Below are positions 43,900 to 51,651 of a stretch of DNA of 64,000 nucleotides, piece after piece. Made by a program: the position numbers and the translations under genes. Position 1 is the first letter of the stretch. Every line of letters begins with the position of its first letter. The DNA is from Curtobacterium sp. PhB115. Lineage in GTDB: Bacteria > Actinomycetota > Actinomycetes > Actinomycetales > Microbacteriaceae. The stretch covers positions 62,001 through 126,000 of the forward strand of contig NZ_RJKR01000005.1 of assembly GCF_003752025.1 (NCBI RefSeq), written 5' to 3'. The notes below the pieces were generated by a model. That model saw only the letters and a list, made by a program, of their open reading frames with translations, did not search any database and was not told the DNA's origin.

Positions 43900-44385
43900 A
43901 TGCCCGGACGAGGCCCTCTCCCGTCCCCCGTAACTCAGCGCGAACGCACCACACGTGCCCGCCAAGCGGGAACCGCCGTCGTCGTCCACGACGGCGAGGT
44001 CCGCGGACCCGAACTGGACGGCAACTTCGGCCCGTTTACACGCGACTGGTACGACACATGGCGCCGCGCGCCGCAAGGCCAACTCTTCACCTCGACGGAC
44101 TGGCTCCGCGTGCGAATGCTCGCGCCGCTCGTCGAGGCGTACTCTCGGCGGCCCTCCGCCGCGGCCTTCTCCGAGATCAGGCTCAACGAGGAGCGACTCG
44201 GCGCGACCTACGTCGACCGCATACGCGCCCGAATCCGGGTCGACGCCGCGACGGACGCGGTCGTGACGGCGCTCCCCGCAGATCGATTCGCCGAGCTCCG
44301 CGCGCGCGCAAGTCGCTCGGTGAGCAGTCGACCGCCGGAGGCGGAGCTTCCGGTGTACGAGCAGGACGACGACGCGCCATTCTAG
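43900..44385 (+). CDS. terS: Phage small terminase subunit
   Basis: The 161-residue protein starts MPGRGPLPSP, has the N-terminal basic region QRERTTRARQAG and the core FTRDWYDTWRRAPQGQLFTS, DWLRVRMLAPLVEAYSRRP and EIRLNEERLGATYVDRIRAR, the standard layout of actinophage TerS proteins. AGGAGG is 5 bp upstream. TerS recognises the packaging site and partners with TerL, which is absent from this window. It follows the HNH gene as in complete phages. The stop overlaps the end of a convergent gene. Confidence 0.82.
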   Translation: MPGRGPLPSPVTQRERTTRARQAGTAVVVHDGEVRGPELDGNFGPFTRDWYDTWRRAPQGQLFTSTDWLRVRMLAPLVEAYSRRPSAAAFSEIRLNEERLGATYVDRIRARIRVDAATDAVVTALPADRFAELRARASRSVSSRPPEAELPVYEQDDDAPF

Positions 44386-44855
44386 GCCTCGGTCTCGGCG
44401 CGTAGGTCCCGCACGACGCGAAGCATCGCGAGGTGTGCCTCCGTGGCGCGCCGCTTCCACTCCTCGGTACCGGGGTCTGCCATGTAGCGACGCAGCTCCT
44501 CGTCCGTCTCCGGGTTGAGTTCGCTCGTCAGGTGCGGCAGTAGCTCCGGCCCAAGGAATCCGGTCAGGACAGCCGCCTCTGTCCCCATGCGTGCTCGCTC
44601 ATCCTTGTCGGTCGACCCGCCTCGACGCTGATTCGCCGCGAGCCGAAGTGCCGCGTCGAGTTCGAACATCAGGCGCGACTGCCGGAGCGCAGCCCGCCGG
44701 TCGTCTTCTGCGATCCGCTGCGCGTGGCGGCGATCCTCGTCGGCGATCCGTTGCGCGTTTCGCCGATCACGGGCGCCGACCCAGACCGCCGCTACGGCCG
44801 CGACGAGCGCGGCGAGCACCGCGGCGACCTGCACCCAGAGTGCGAGCTCTTCCAT
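44382..44855 (-). CDS. Single-pass membrane protein with coiled-coil repeats
   Basis: The 157-residue protein begins MEELALWVQV with one membrane helix (VAAVLAALVAAVAAVWV), then a repeated charged helix unit (AQRIADEDRR, AQRIAEDDRR) and a C-terminal helical domain. A GTG six bases upstream is an alternative start. It sits between terS and the tape measure where large terminase, portal and capsid genes would be expected. Membrane-anchored proteins in such places are often superinfection-exclusion or cargo genes; that is inference. Confidence 0.65.
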   Translation of the reverse strand: MEELALWVQVAAVLAALVAAVAAVWVGARDRRNAQRIADEDRRHAQRIAEDDRRAALRQSRLMFELDAALRLAANQRRGGSTDKDERARMGTEAAVLTGFLGPELLPHLTSELNPETDEELRRYMADPGTEEWKRRATEAHLAMLRVVRDLRAETEA

Positions 44856-44890
44856 CTTCACGCGCCCAGTCTGGCGCCCGACCACCGACA

Positions 44891-44916
44891 GGCCCTCTCC
44901 CGACACGGAGGGGGCC
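44891..44916 (+). terminator. Hairpin, possible terminator or leader structure
   Basis: GGCCCTCTCC and GGAGGGGGCC pair over 10 bp with one wobble around a 6-nt loop, followed by TTCGTCATT. It lies just upstream of the gene at 44937. Confidence 0.4.
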
Positions 44917-44936
44917 TTCGTCATTCCTGGAGCCCA

Positions 44937-45215
44937 ATGCAGCACCTCCACTTCCGCGAGCACCGCTACGCGGTTCCCGATCCCGACCTCTGGAACGTCG
45001 CCGCTCTCCGCGCCGCTGTCGCCGAGACCCGCGCATTCTCGGCCCTCCGCATTGTCATGGCCCCAGAAGACCTCGCGCACTTCCGCGCACAGCGTCCAAC
45101 CGTCGGCGACGGTATGGACCTCCTCCGCCAGCTCGGCCGCATCGCGCCGAAGGCCGCCGGTATTCGGCTCCGCCAGGGGCGCGCAAGTGCCCACCGACCT
45201 CGAAGGAGGCGATAG
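44937..45215 (+). CDS. Hypothetical protein upstream of the tape measure gene
   Basis: The 92-residue protein (MQHLHFREHRYAVPDPDLWN) has GGAG 5 bp before the ATG and ends three bases before the tape measure start. In siphophages this position is taken by tail assembly chaperones, often with a programmed frameshift. The helical body fits, but no slippery sequence is obvious. Assignment as a chaperone remnant is inference. Confidence 0.6.
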   Translation: MQHLHFREHRYAVPDPDLWNVAALRAAVAETRAFSALRIVMAPEDLAHFRAQRPTVGDGMDLLRQLGRIAPKAAGIRLRQGRASAHRPRRRR

Positions 45216-45218
45216 CCC

Positions 45219-47564
45219 GTGTCCAATGTCGGCTACGCAACGCTGACGATCATCCCGTCCGCGAAGGACTTCGGAAAGGCCCTCGCGGGCGAAACCACGG
45301 CGCCCCTCGCGAAGGCCGGGGCCGACGGCGGGAACGCTCTCGGCGGCGGGATCCTCGGCAGCGCCAAGGGCCTTGCAGCCGCCGCAGCCGGAGTCTTCGC
45401 GGCCGTCGGCGTCGGCTCCTTCTTCAAGGACGCCGTCTCCGGCGCCTCCGAGCTGGAGCAATCCGTCGGCGCGATCGAGACGGTCTTTAAGGGCTCCGCC
45501 GACCAGATGCTCTCGTGGTCGAAGTCCGCCGCGACCGCCGTCGGCCTGACCCAGAACGACTACAACCAGCTCGGCACCCTGATTGGCACCCAGCTGAAGA
45601 ACGGCGGGACGTCGATGGACGAGCTCGCCGGGAAGACCAATGACCTGATCGGCGTCGGCGCCGACCTGTCATCGATGTTCGGCGGCTCGACTCAGGACGC
45701 CGTCGAGGCCCTGTCGTCCGCCCTGAAGGGTGAGCGCGACCCGATCGAGCGCTACGGCGTGAGCCTCACGCAAGCCGCGATCGACGCGAAGGCGGCCGAG
45801 CTCGGCTTCAAGAAGGTGGGCGGCACGCTCGACTCCTCCGCGAATCAGGCCGCGACCCTCGCGCTGATCATGGATCAGACGAAGGACGCGACCGGCAACT
45901 TCGGCCGCGAGAGCGACACCCTGGCGCACAAGCAACAGGTGCTGAACGCGATGTGGGAGAACGGCAAGACCCAGATCGGCCAGGCGTTCCTCCCCGCGGT
46001 CTCCGCCGCAGCGGGCGGGCTCGTCGCTGTCCTCGGCCCCGCGCTCACCGCGACGGTCGGCGGGATCAACCGCACGATGGGCGCCGTCTCCGACTTCGCC
46101 GACGGCTTCAGGAACGGTGTCGACGCGATCGACTCGAATCAGTCGACGTGGGCGCACATCGGCGCCGCCGCCTACGGAGCGCTCGCCCCGATCGCCTCGC
46201 AGATCGGCGGGGTCTTCTCGCAGATCGGCCAGGCGTTCGCGCCCTTCATCGGGCAGATCGGCGGCGCGCTCGCCCAGCTCGCCCCGGCGTTCGGACAGGT
46301 ACTCCCGTCGATCTCGCCCCTTGGGATCATCTTCCAGGGGCTCCTGCCGATTCTCCCCCAGATCGCATCCCTCCTGGGGGCTGTCGTTGCAAGCCTCGCC
46401 GGTGCCCTCGCGGGCGCGCTGACGAGCCTCGCCCCGGTGCTCTCCGCCGTCGCCCAGGCCCTCTCCGGCGCGCTGACGACCGCGATCCCGTTCCTTCTCC
46501 CGCTGATCGGGTCCCTCGCGGGTGTGATCGTGACACTTGTCCCGGTCGTGGCCCAGGTGCTCGCCGCGATCATGCCGCTCGTCGCGACGCTGATCTCGCA
46601 GCTCGTGCCGGTCTTTACGCAGCTCGTCTCGGCGGTCCTGCCCCCGGTGATCTCGATCGTCGGGATGCTCGCCGCCGCGATCGGGCCGCTCGTCAACGTC
46701 CTGCTGGCCTACCTCGTCCCGGCGATCCAGGCGCTCATACCCGTCGTGATGACGGTCTTCACCAACGTGCTGAACATCATCCGTCCGATTCTCCAGATCG
46801 TGCAGGGCGTGATCGCTGTCGTCCTCGGCGTCATCACCGGCAACTGGTCGCAGGTCTGGAACGGGATCGTCGCGATCTTCTCCGGCGTCTGGAACCTGAT
46901 CAAGGCGCTCGTGACGAACGCGATCAACACCGTGAAGGTCGTCATCACTGCTGCCCTTGGCCTGATCAAGGCCGCGTGGTCCGGCGCTTGGACGAGCGTG
47001 TCGCAGATTTTCGGGTCGATCTGGTCCGGACTGACCGGCGCCGTTTCTCGCGGTATCGACAACGTCGTCTCCTTCTTCTCCGGAATCGGCGGGAAGGTGC
47101 TCGGCGCGCTCTCCGGCGCGGGTACGTGGCTTGTCTCTGTCGGCAAGAACATCATCGAGGGCCTCCTCGGCGGCGTGCAGGCTGCCGCCGGACGGATTAA
47201 GGACGCGGTCCTCGGGCCGATCAAGAATTCCGTCGACGCCGTGAAGAACTTCCTTGGTATCCACTCACCCTCGCGGCTCTTCCGCGAGATCGGTGGCTTC
47301 ACGGGCGAGGGCATGGCCCTTGGCCTGGAGGACTCGGCCCCGCTGATCGCTCAGGCGTCGCGGGCGCTGATCCCGACGACGCCGGACGAGCCCTTCGTCC
47401 CGTCCCCGTCGATCCCCGAGGGCGGCTACGGCAGCGCCGGGGCTGGCGCACGCGGAGGCAACTCCTACGCGATCACGCTCCGGTCCGGCGGCGACGTGAA
47501 GAGCGACCTCGACGAGGTCAATTTCTATCTCCGCACGAAGGACCGCGGCGGCAGGTTCGCCTGA
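45219..47564 (+). CDS. Phage tail tape measure protein
   Basis: The 781-residue protein has N-terminal MSNVGYATLTIIPSAKDFGK and a conserved Ala/Gly-rich helix with the tail-length domain ELEQSVGAIETVFKG, then TNDLIGVGADLSSMFGGSTQ. A long hydrophobic central part (residues about 340-560) follows, and a C-terminal motif NFLGIHSPSRLFREIGGFTG, diagnostic of actinophage tape measures. GAAGGAGG precedes the GTG. It is short for the family. It sets tail length inside the tail tube, yet no tail tube, minor tail or capsid genes accompany it. Confidence 0.9.
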   Translation: MSNVGYATLTIIPSAKDFGKALAGETTAPLAKAGADGGNALGGGILGSAKGLAAAAAGVFAAVGVGSFFKDAVSGASELEQSVGAIETVFKGSADQMLSWSKSAATAVGLTQNDYNQLGTLIGTQLKNGGTSMDELAGKTNDLIGVGADLSSMFGGSTQDAVEALSSALKGERDPIERYGVSLTQAAIDAKAAELGFKKVGGTLDSSANQAATLALIMDQTKDATGNFGRESDTLAHKQQVLNAMWENGKTQIGQAFLPAVSAAAGGLVAVLGPALTATVGGINRTMGAVSDFADGFRNGVDAIDSNQSTWAHIGAAAYGALAPIASQIGGVFSQIGQAFAPFIGQIGGALAQLAPAFGQVLPSISPLGIIFQGLLPILPQIASLLGAVVASLAGALAGALTSLAPVLSAVAQALSGALTTAIPFLLPLIGSLAGVIVTLVPVVAQVLAAIMPLVATLISQLVPVFTQLVSAVLPPVISIVGMLAAAIGPLVNVLLAYLVPAIQALIPVVMTVFTNVLNIIRPILQIVQGVIAVVLGVITGNWSQVWNGIVAIFSGVWNLIKALVTNAINTVKVVITAALGLIKAAWSGAWTSVSQIFGSIWSGLTGAVSRGIDNVVSFFSGIGGKVLGALSGAGTWLVSVGKNIIEGLLGGVQAAAGRIKDAVLGPIKNSVDAVKNFLGIHSPSRLFREIGGFTGEGMALGLEDSAPLIAQASRALIPTTPDEPFVPSPSIPEGGYGSAGAGARGGNSYAITLRSGGDVKSDLDEVNFYLRTKDRGGRFA

Positions 47565-47585
47565 CAAACGCCAGCAATCCCACAC

Positions 47586-47631
47586 AGCGCCCCGCGCAGC
47601 CCGAGCCTTCCCTCGGCCTGAGCGGGGCGCT
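47586..47631 (+). terminator. Intrinsic terminator after the tape measure gene
   Basis: AGCGCCCCGC at the left pairs with GCGGGGCGCT at the right, with a nested CGAG/CTCG stem inside and TTTCG after it. It is 22 bp past the stop, so the tape measure is the last gene of its transcript. Confidence 0.75.
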
Positions 47632-47640
47632 TTCGTGCGT

Positions 47641-47829
47641 TCAGGGGCGCGTGCGCCGCGCCTTCTCCAGGGCCGCGTCCGCAATCCACCGCGAGACGTT
47701 CGCTGTGCCGTCCGCCTCGGCGGCCGACGCGATCTCCGCGAGTTCGGCGTCGGAGAGCCGGACGCTTCGCGGCTTGCGCACTTCGGCCGCCGGGAGGGCG
47801 GGCCGCCCAGGGCCGCGGTGGTTTGTCAC
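47641..47829 (-). CDS. Ribbon-helix-helix DNA-binding protein
   Basis: The 62-residue protein has a basic N-terminus and an RHH/CopG-type core, RSVRLSDAELAEIASAAEAD then NVSRWIADAALEKARR. Such dimers bind short palindromes. The perfect palindrome at 47860-47876 lies 31 bp upstream of its start, so autoregulation and control of the divergent gene at 47901 are likely. It might also be an antitoxin, but the divergent partner does not look like a toxin. Confidence 0.82.
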   Translation of the reverse strand: MTNHRGPGRPALPAAEVRKPRSVRLSDAELAEIASAAEADGTANVSRWIADAALEKARRTRP

Positions 47830-47859
47830 CCGCTCAGCGTACTGGTAGCGCCAGCCGAA

Positions 47860-47876
47860 TAAACGTAGTACGTTTA
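47860..47876. promoter_or_regulatory. Operator TAAACGTAGTACGTTTA
   Basis: A perfect 8-bp inverted repeat around a single G, AT-rich in an otherwise GC-rich region, lies between the divergent RHH gene and the small gene at 47901. It is the probable binding site of the RHH protein. Confidence 0.75.
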
Positions 47877-47900
47877 AACCACTGCACCGAAGGAGACCTC

Positions 47901-48044
47901 ATGGCCCGCACCGCCCGCACCTACACCGTGACCCGCAACGCCGAGGGTCGCATCCTCACGACCTATTCCGACGGGTCCTACGCCCTCGACTGGGCGCCGA
48001 GCCCGCTCCTCGACGAGGCCGACGACTACCTCGTCGCCGCGTAG
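47901..48044 (+). CDS. Hypothetical 47-residue protein
   Basis: The start ATG has AAGGAG 6 bp upstream. The product (MARTARTYTVTRNAEGRILT) has alternating beta pattern and an acidic end, without a known motif. It is under the RHH operator and probably co-transcribed with the small membrane protein 8 bp downstream. Confidence 0.65.
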   Translation: MARTARTYTVTRNAEGRILTTYSDGSYALDWAPSPLLDEADDYLVAA

Positions 48045-48052
48045 ACCGGCGC

Positions 48053-48262
48053 ATGGACGCCCTATCGTTGATCGTGTCTGTCGCAGCCCTTGCCGTCTCG
48101 CTCGTCGCGCTCGACACGGCGGTCCGCGGAGCTCGCCGATGGGAGCGGGAGAGATCAGCCCTCAGGCGATACAGACTGCTAGGCACCTGGGCCTCTGAAT
48201 TGCAACGCGGCCGGACACTCAGAAGCGTGGCGGCTCCGTCGAGCGACGAGGGCGCCAAGTGA
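48053..48262 (+). CDS. Small single-helix membrane protein
   Basis: The 69-residue protein has one N-terminal membrane helix (LSLIVSVAALAVSLVALDTA) followed by a basic cytoplasmic tail RRWERERSALRRYR. The start follows the preceding stop by 8 bp. The tail end overlaps the convergent HNH-like gene by 44 bp. Small membrane proteins of this kind in phage elements may be exclusion proteins or holin-like, but nothing proves either. Confidence 0.55.
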   Translation: MDALSLIVSVAALAVSLVALDTAVRGARRWERERSALRRYRLLGTWASELQRGRTLRSVAAPSSDEGAK

Positions 48263-49079
48263 GAACCCGTCTAATCAGCGAGGGTCGCGTCTGCCCACTT
48301 CCCATCGCGTCCTCGTCGGCGAACCGGTTGATCACGGGCGTAGGAAAGTCGAAGAATTGCGAGAGTTCACCAGGCGGCGCGCTGGCATGCGCCCACCATT
48401 GGAAGCGCACTCCTACCGACGCTATATATGAAGCCATGACGAAGCCGCGGATGTGCTGACGCACTGGGTCCGTCGTGATGAAGTCCGGGCTGAGGACTAG
48501 ACCATCCCGCGCGTAGCGATGGACGGTATCAGTCGTAATCAGCGCCATGTGCACGTCGGGCATGCTGTCCGCTCCATCGAGAAAAGCCCGAAGCGAATCT
48601 GGAATCGGCATATTGAGCTGCCGCAGTCGACAGCCGAAGTGCTTGCCGTAGTAGCGAGCGAGAGAACGACTGTCCTGGCGCCAGGTCTCTCCGTAGATCT
48701 TGGCCAGGGGCACTCCGTCGCGGCCCCTCACTCCGCCCGCCGCTAGGTAGGCTGCGAAGCGGTCGTAGGCCACGTCGAATGGCTGCGATTTGGCGTTGTT
48801 GCAGACAGCACACATAGACTTCGGAAATTTCACCACTCCATAGCGATCCCGACGAACACCGCTGGAACCTCTTATCTCGCGCGTCCCGTTGTCTCCGACC
48901 CACACCAGCGAATCCCCCTTCATCAGCCGAGTGAGATCAGTTCGCTTGTATTTGTGCTCGCCGGTTGTTGCAGGGCGTTCCCGACACCACCAGCACAGAT
49001 CGTCACTCTCAACCGTGAGGTGTTCGAAACCGTGGCCCTGACCGTCGTCCGCGGCATCTCTCGGTTTAATCGGAGCCAA
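48219..49079 (-). CDS. HNH-like zinc-finger protein, candidate cargo/defence gene
   Basis: The 286-residue protein has CWWC then TTGEHKYKRTDLTRLM and, about 50 residues later, CAVCNNAKSQPFDVAYDRFA, giving the two CxxC knuckles and GEH/NN-type pattern of an HNH endonuclease-like domain. The remaining 190 residues are unfamiliar. Base composition is lower in GC than its neighbours (contains TATATATG). It reads opposite to most genes, next to attR, the usual cargo position in satellites and prophages. A role in phage defence is inference only. Confidence 0.65.
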   Translation of the reverse strand: MAPIKPRDAADDGQGHGFEHLTVESDDLCWWCRERPATTGEHKYKRTDLTRLMKGDSLVWVGDNGTREIRGSSGVRRDRYGVVKFPKSMCAVCNNAKSQPFDVAYDRFAAYLAAGGVRGRDGVPLAKIYGETWRQDSRSLARYYGKHFGCRLRQLNMPIPDSLRAFLDGADSMPDVHMALITTDTVHRYARDGLVLSPDFITTDPVRQHIRGFVMASYIASVGVRFQWWAHASAPPGELSQFFDFPTPVINRFADEDAMGSGQTRPSLIRRVLTWRPRRSTEPPRF

Positions 49080-49194
49080 CAGCGCCTCCCCGCGTCTGCG
49101 CGTTAATGGATTGACGCGAAGGTACCAGAGCTAGCGGCGCTTGCGGCACGCGCAGCTGGGCGCGCGATCCGGGCAACCGGTGCACTCTTCTCGG

Positions 49195-49815
49195 ATGCGC
49201 ACTCCTTCCTGCTCTTCGCTTCCACCCGTCGACGACGTGGTCGGCCGCTTCCGCTCCGGTCACCAGCTCTCCGGTCGCCCCGCATCGCTCGAAGAGTGGC
49301 GGATCACGACGGGTGACCCCGAGGTCGCCGTCAAGGTCTACGACCTCTTCGGCGCCCACGAGCCGCAGGACTGGGAGACGAAGGGCGAGGACTCGTTCGA
49401 GGTCTTCACCGCTGTTCCCGAGGTCGAGATCATCCTCGCCGACGCGAAGGCGCTCCGTCAGCGCATGGTGCTCTGGAGCCGCCCGGGCAAGCTCGTGATC
49501 GACTCCGACGGCGGCGAGGAGCTCGTAGACGACACCCCCGCACCGTTCCGAGGTCCGGAGCCGTTGATCGATCTGACCTTCGGCCTCGCAGCAGCTCCGG
49601 AGCTCGGTCGATTCGTTCTGAGGTCGCACTCGTGGAGCTGGGCCACCGATCTCGCTCGGAACGGAACCGGCGAACAGCTTGCAGCCGCTCCCACACCCGT
49701 GCGCGCAAGTCTCGCCCTGGAGAAGGTCTCCTTCATCGCGAAGAACGGCCCGCGTGCCGGGCAACTTGTGGCGTACTCGAAGCCGCGGCTCGCTCTTCGA
49801 GGCGCACTGGCGTAG
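49195..49815 (+). CDS. Gp3-type recombination directionality factor-like protein
   Basis: The 206-residue protein reads VVGRFRSGHQLSGRPASLEE, WRITTGDPEVAVKVYDLFGA, DWETKGEDSFEVFT, ALRQRMVLWSRPGKLV, DLTFGLAAAPELGRF and HSWSWATDL. This is the pattern of actinophage proteins related to phiC31 Gp3, which drives serine integrases toward excision. Here the integrase is a tyrosine type. It is the last gene before attR and ends at a strong terminator. A role outside recombination is possible for this family. Confidence 0.72.
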   Translation: MRTPSCSSLPPVDDVVGRFRSGHQLSGRPASLEEWRITTGDPEVAVKVYDLFGAHEPQDWETKGEDSFEVFTAVPEVEIILADAKALRQRMVLWSRPGKLVIDSDGGEELVDDTPAPFRGPEPLIDLTFGLAAAPELGRFVLRSHSWSWATDLARNGTGEQLAAAPTPVRASLALEKVSFIAKNGPRAGQLVAYSKPRLALRGALA

Positions 49816-49834
49816 AAACTGGCGTAGACGCAGG

Positions 49835-49869
49835 AGAGGCCGCATCCGAGGAATTCGGATGCGGCCTCT
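49835..49869 (+). terminator. Strong intrinsic terminator at the element's right end
   Basis: AGAGGCCGCATCCGA pairs perfectly over 15 bp with its complement around a 5-nt loop, 19 bp after the Gp3-like stop and 12 bp before attR. It should stop readthrough in both directions, including from the tRNA. Confidence 0.85.
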
Positions 49870-49881
49870 GATCTGGACTTT

Positions 49882-49960
<79 letters not shown>

Positions 49961-50092
49961 CGAGTTCCGGAGAACTCAGGATCCCGCAGGACCCTCGCCC
50001 ACGTCCGACCGGAGCGCGAGCGACCGGTCCAGCATAGCGGACGCCAGACCGCCTCCGCGCCACGGCGAGTCGCACCGAACGAGCGACCAGAG

Positions 50093-50165
50093 CCACCCGG
50101 ACAACCCGGACAACCCGGACCACCCGGACCACCCGGACAACCCGAACCACCCGAACCACCCGAAC
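50093..50165. repeat. 9-bp degenerate tandem repeat
   Basis: About eight units of CCGGACAAC/CCGGACCAC/CCGAACCAC lie between the tRNA and the stop of the membrane protein gene at 50173. It is low-complexity intergenic sequence and no gene is supported. Confidence 0.85.
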
Positions 50166-50172
50166 CAGACGC

Positions 50173-50754
50173 TCACCCCGGCCGCACCACCTCGCGCCGC
50201 GCCGCCAACCACGGCAACCCGAGCCCGACGAGCAACCCGCCGGCCCCGTCCGCCGCCAGATCCCCGATCGTGTCGTCGTACCCGACGAAGATCGCCGAGT
50301 CGACGAAGTTGTGCCCCAGCCACTCCCCCATCTCCCACGCCGCCCCGATCGCGAGCCCCGCACACAGCCCGAGGACCGCGACGACCACCCGGCGCTCCCC
50401 GTCCGGCGTCGGCACGGCACGGAGGTCGGCGCCGATGACGTAGAGCACCGCCGCGAGCAGCCCGGTCAGCACGACGTGCATGAACTTGTCCCACAGGAAG
50501 ACCGTCGTGTACCACTCGAGCACGCTCGACCACCCGGCCAGCAGCACGAGCACGCACACCGCCATGTCGAACGCGGGCCGCAGCCCGAGCATCCGCGGCA
50601 CGACGACACCGAGCAGCGACAGCGCCATCACCGGGAACGCGGTCCCGCCCCACCCGATCGTCGCGACGACCAGGCTCACGAGCGTCAGCGCACGCACCAC
50701 GTCGGCCACCAGGAACCTCGGCCGCAGGAACGTCGGCCCGAGCGCCCGGATCAC
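50173..50754 (-). CDS. Polytopic membrane protein (DUF2238-like)
   Basis: The 193-residue protein has about six helices and the conserved pattern WYTTVFLWDKFMHVVLTGLL followed by AAWEMGEWLG, with YDDTIGDLAADGAGGLLVG near the end. The D-K-x-x-H and E-x-x-E-W residues resemble YjdF/DUF2238 proteins of unknown activity. GTG 50754 overlaps the stop of the endonuclease-like gene (GTGA), so they are co-translated. It is chromosomal and just outside the integrated element. Confidence 0.78.
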   Translation of the reverse strand: MIRALGPTFLRPRFLVADVVRALTLVSLVVATIGWGGTAFPVMALSLLGVVVPRMLGLRPAFDMAVCVLVLLAGWSSVLEWYTTVFLWDKFMHVVLTGLLAAVLYVIGADLRAVPTPDGERRVVVAVLGLCAGLAIGAAWEMGEWLGHNFVDSAIFVGYDDTIGDLAADGAGGLLVGLGLPWLAARREVVRPG

Positions 50755-51581
50755 GACGCCCACCGCACGACGGCGTGCACGGCCGCGTGGTCCGAGGGCC
50801 AGGCCCCGCCCGGCCGCCGGTTCGAGACGGCGACGCGTTCGACGGTCGCGTCGTCGGTCACGAGCACACCGTCGATGCGCCGGCCGCCGACACGCGGACT
50901 CCCGTAGTGCGGGTACGTCCCGTACGGCTCCCCCACCTGCCTGGAGGCGCGGCTCCAGCTGTCGACGACACCGGCGTCCGCCAGTGCTCGCCAGGGTGCG
51001 GAACCGGCGGGGCTGTTCCAGTCGGCCATGACCACCGCGGGCAGCCCGCGCTGCCGGACGATCCGGCCGAGCAGTTCGGCGGACCGGAGCCGTGCCCACG
51101 GCGACGCGACGTCGAGGTGCGTCGCGATCGCCAGGAACCGGACTCCGGTGTCGCGGTCGTCGACGACGGCTCCGACGGCGTGCCGGGGGAAGGACGTGGC
51201 CCACGAGCGGCTTCCCGGACGAGCCGGCGTGCGGGACAGTGCCCACGTGCGCCGCTCCACGACGACGAGGCGGGACCGGTCGAGGAACAGGCCGACCTGT
51301 TCACCGCCGCCGCGCGCGCCGCGCCCGGCCAGGACGGGCTCCCAACCGGACCCCAGGCCGGACGTGAGGTCGTCTGCCTGCGCGGGGAGGGCCTCCTGGA
51401 CGGCGAACACGGTGGGCGCTTCGGAGGTGACGAGCGCGACCACGGCGTCGCGACGGCGCTCCCAGGCGTCCGGGTGGGTCGGCGGACGCGGCACGCGGCG
51501 TCGCACGTTGAGGGTCATGCAGTGGACCTCGGGCGACCGAACGGCTCCGATGAGCGGGTGGTCGTCGGGTTGGTGGGGCAT
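50751..51581 (-). CDS. Endonuclease/exonuclease/phosphatase family protein
   Basis: The 276-residue protein has the EEP fold motifs: TLNVRR, the metal-binding Glu in FAVQEALPAQ, VGLFLDRSRL, the active-site region AIATHLDV, DWNSPAGS (the D-x-N motif), RRIDGVLV and the final SDHAAV. It may hydrolyse phosphodiesters in nucleic acids or lipids. No signal peptide is visible. A ribosome site nearly abuts the ATG, so an internal start at MTLNVRR is possible. Confidence 0.87.
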   Translation of the reverse strand: MPHQPDDHPLIGAVRSPEVHCMTLNVRRRVPRPPTHPDAWERRRDAVVALVTSEAPTVFAVQEALPAQADDLTSGLGSGWEPVLAGRGARGGGEQVGLFLDRSRLVVVERRTWALSRTPARPGSRSWATSFPRHAVGAVVDDRDTGVRFLAIATHLDVASPWARLRSAELLGRIVRQRGLPAVVMADWNSPAGSAPWRALADAGVVDSWSRASRQVGEPYGTYPHYGSPRVGGRRIDGVLVTDDATVERVAVSNRRPGGAWPSDHAAVHAVVRWAS

Positions 51582-51651
51582 GCCTCCCTTCTACGAGACG
51601 ACACCCGTCGGATTCCCAGGGACCTCTCCGCGAGGCTCGTAGGGTGGCCCG

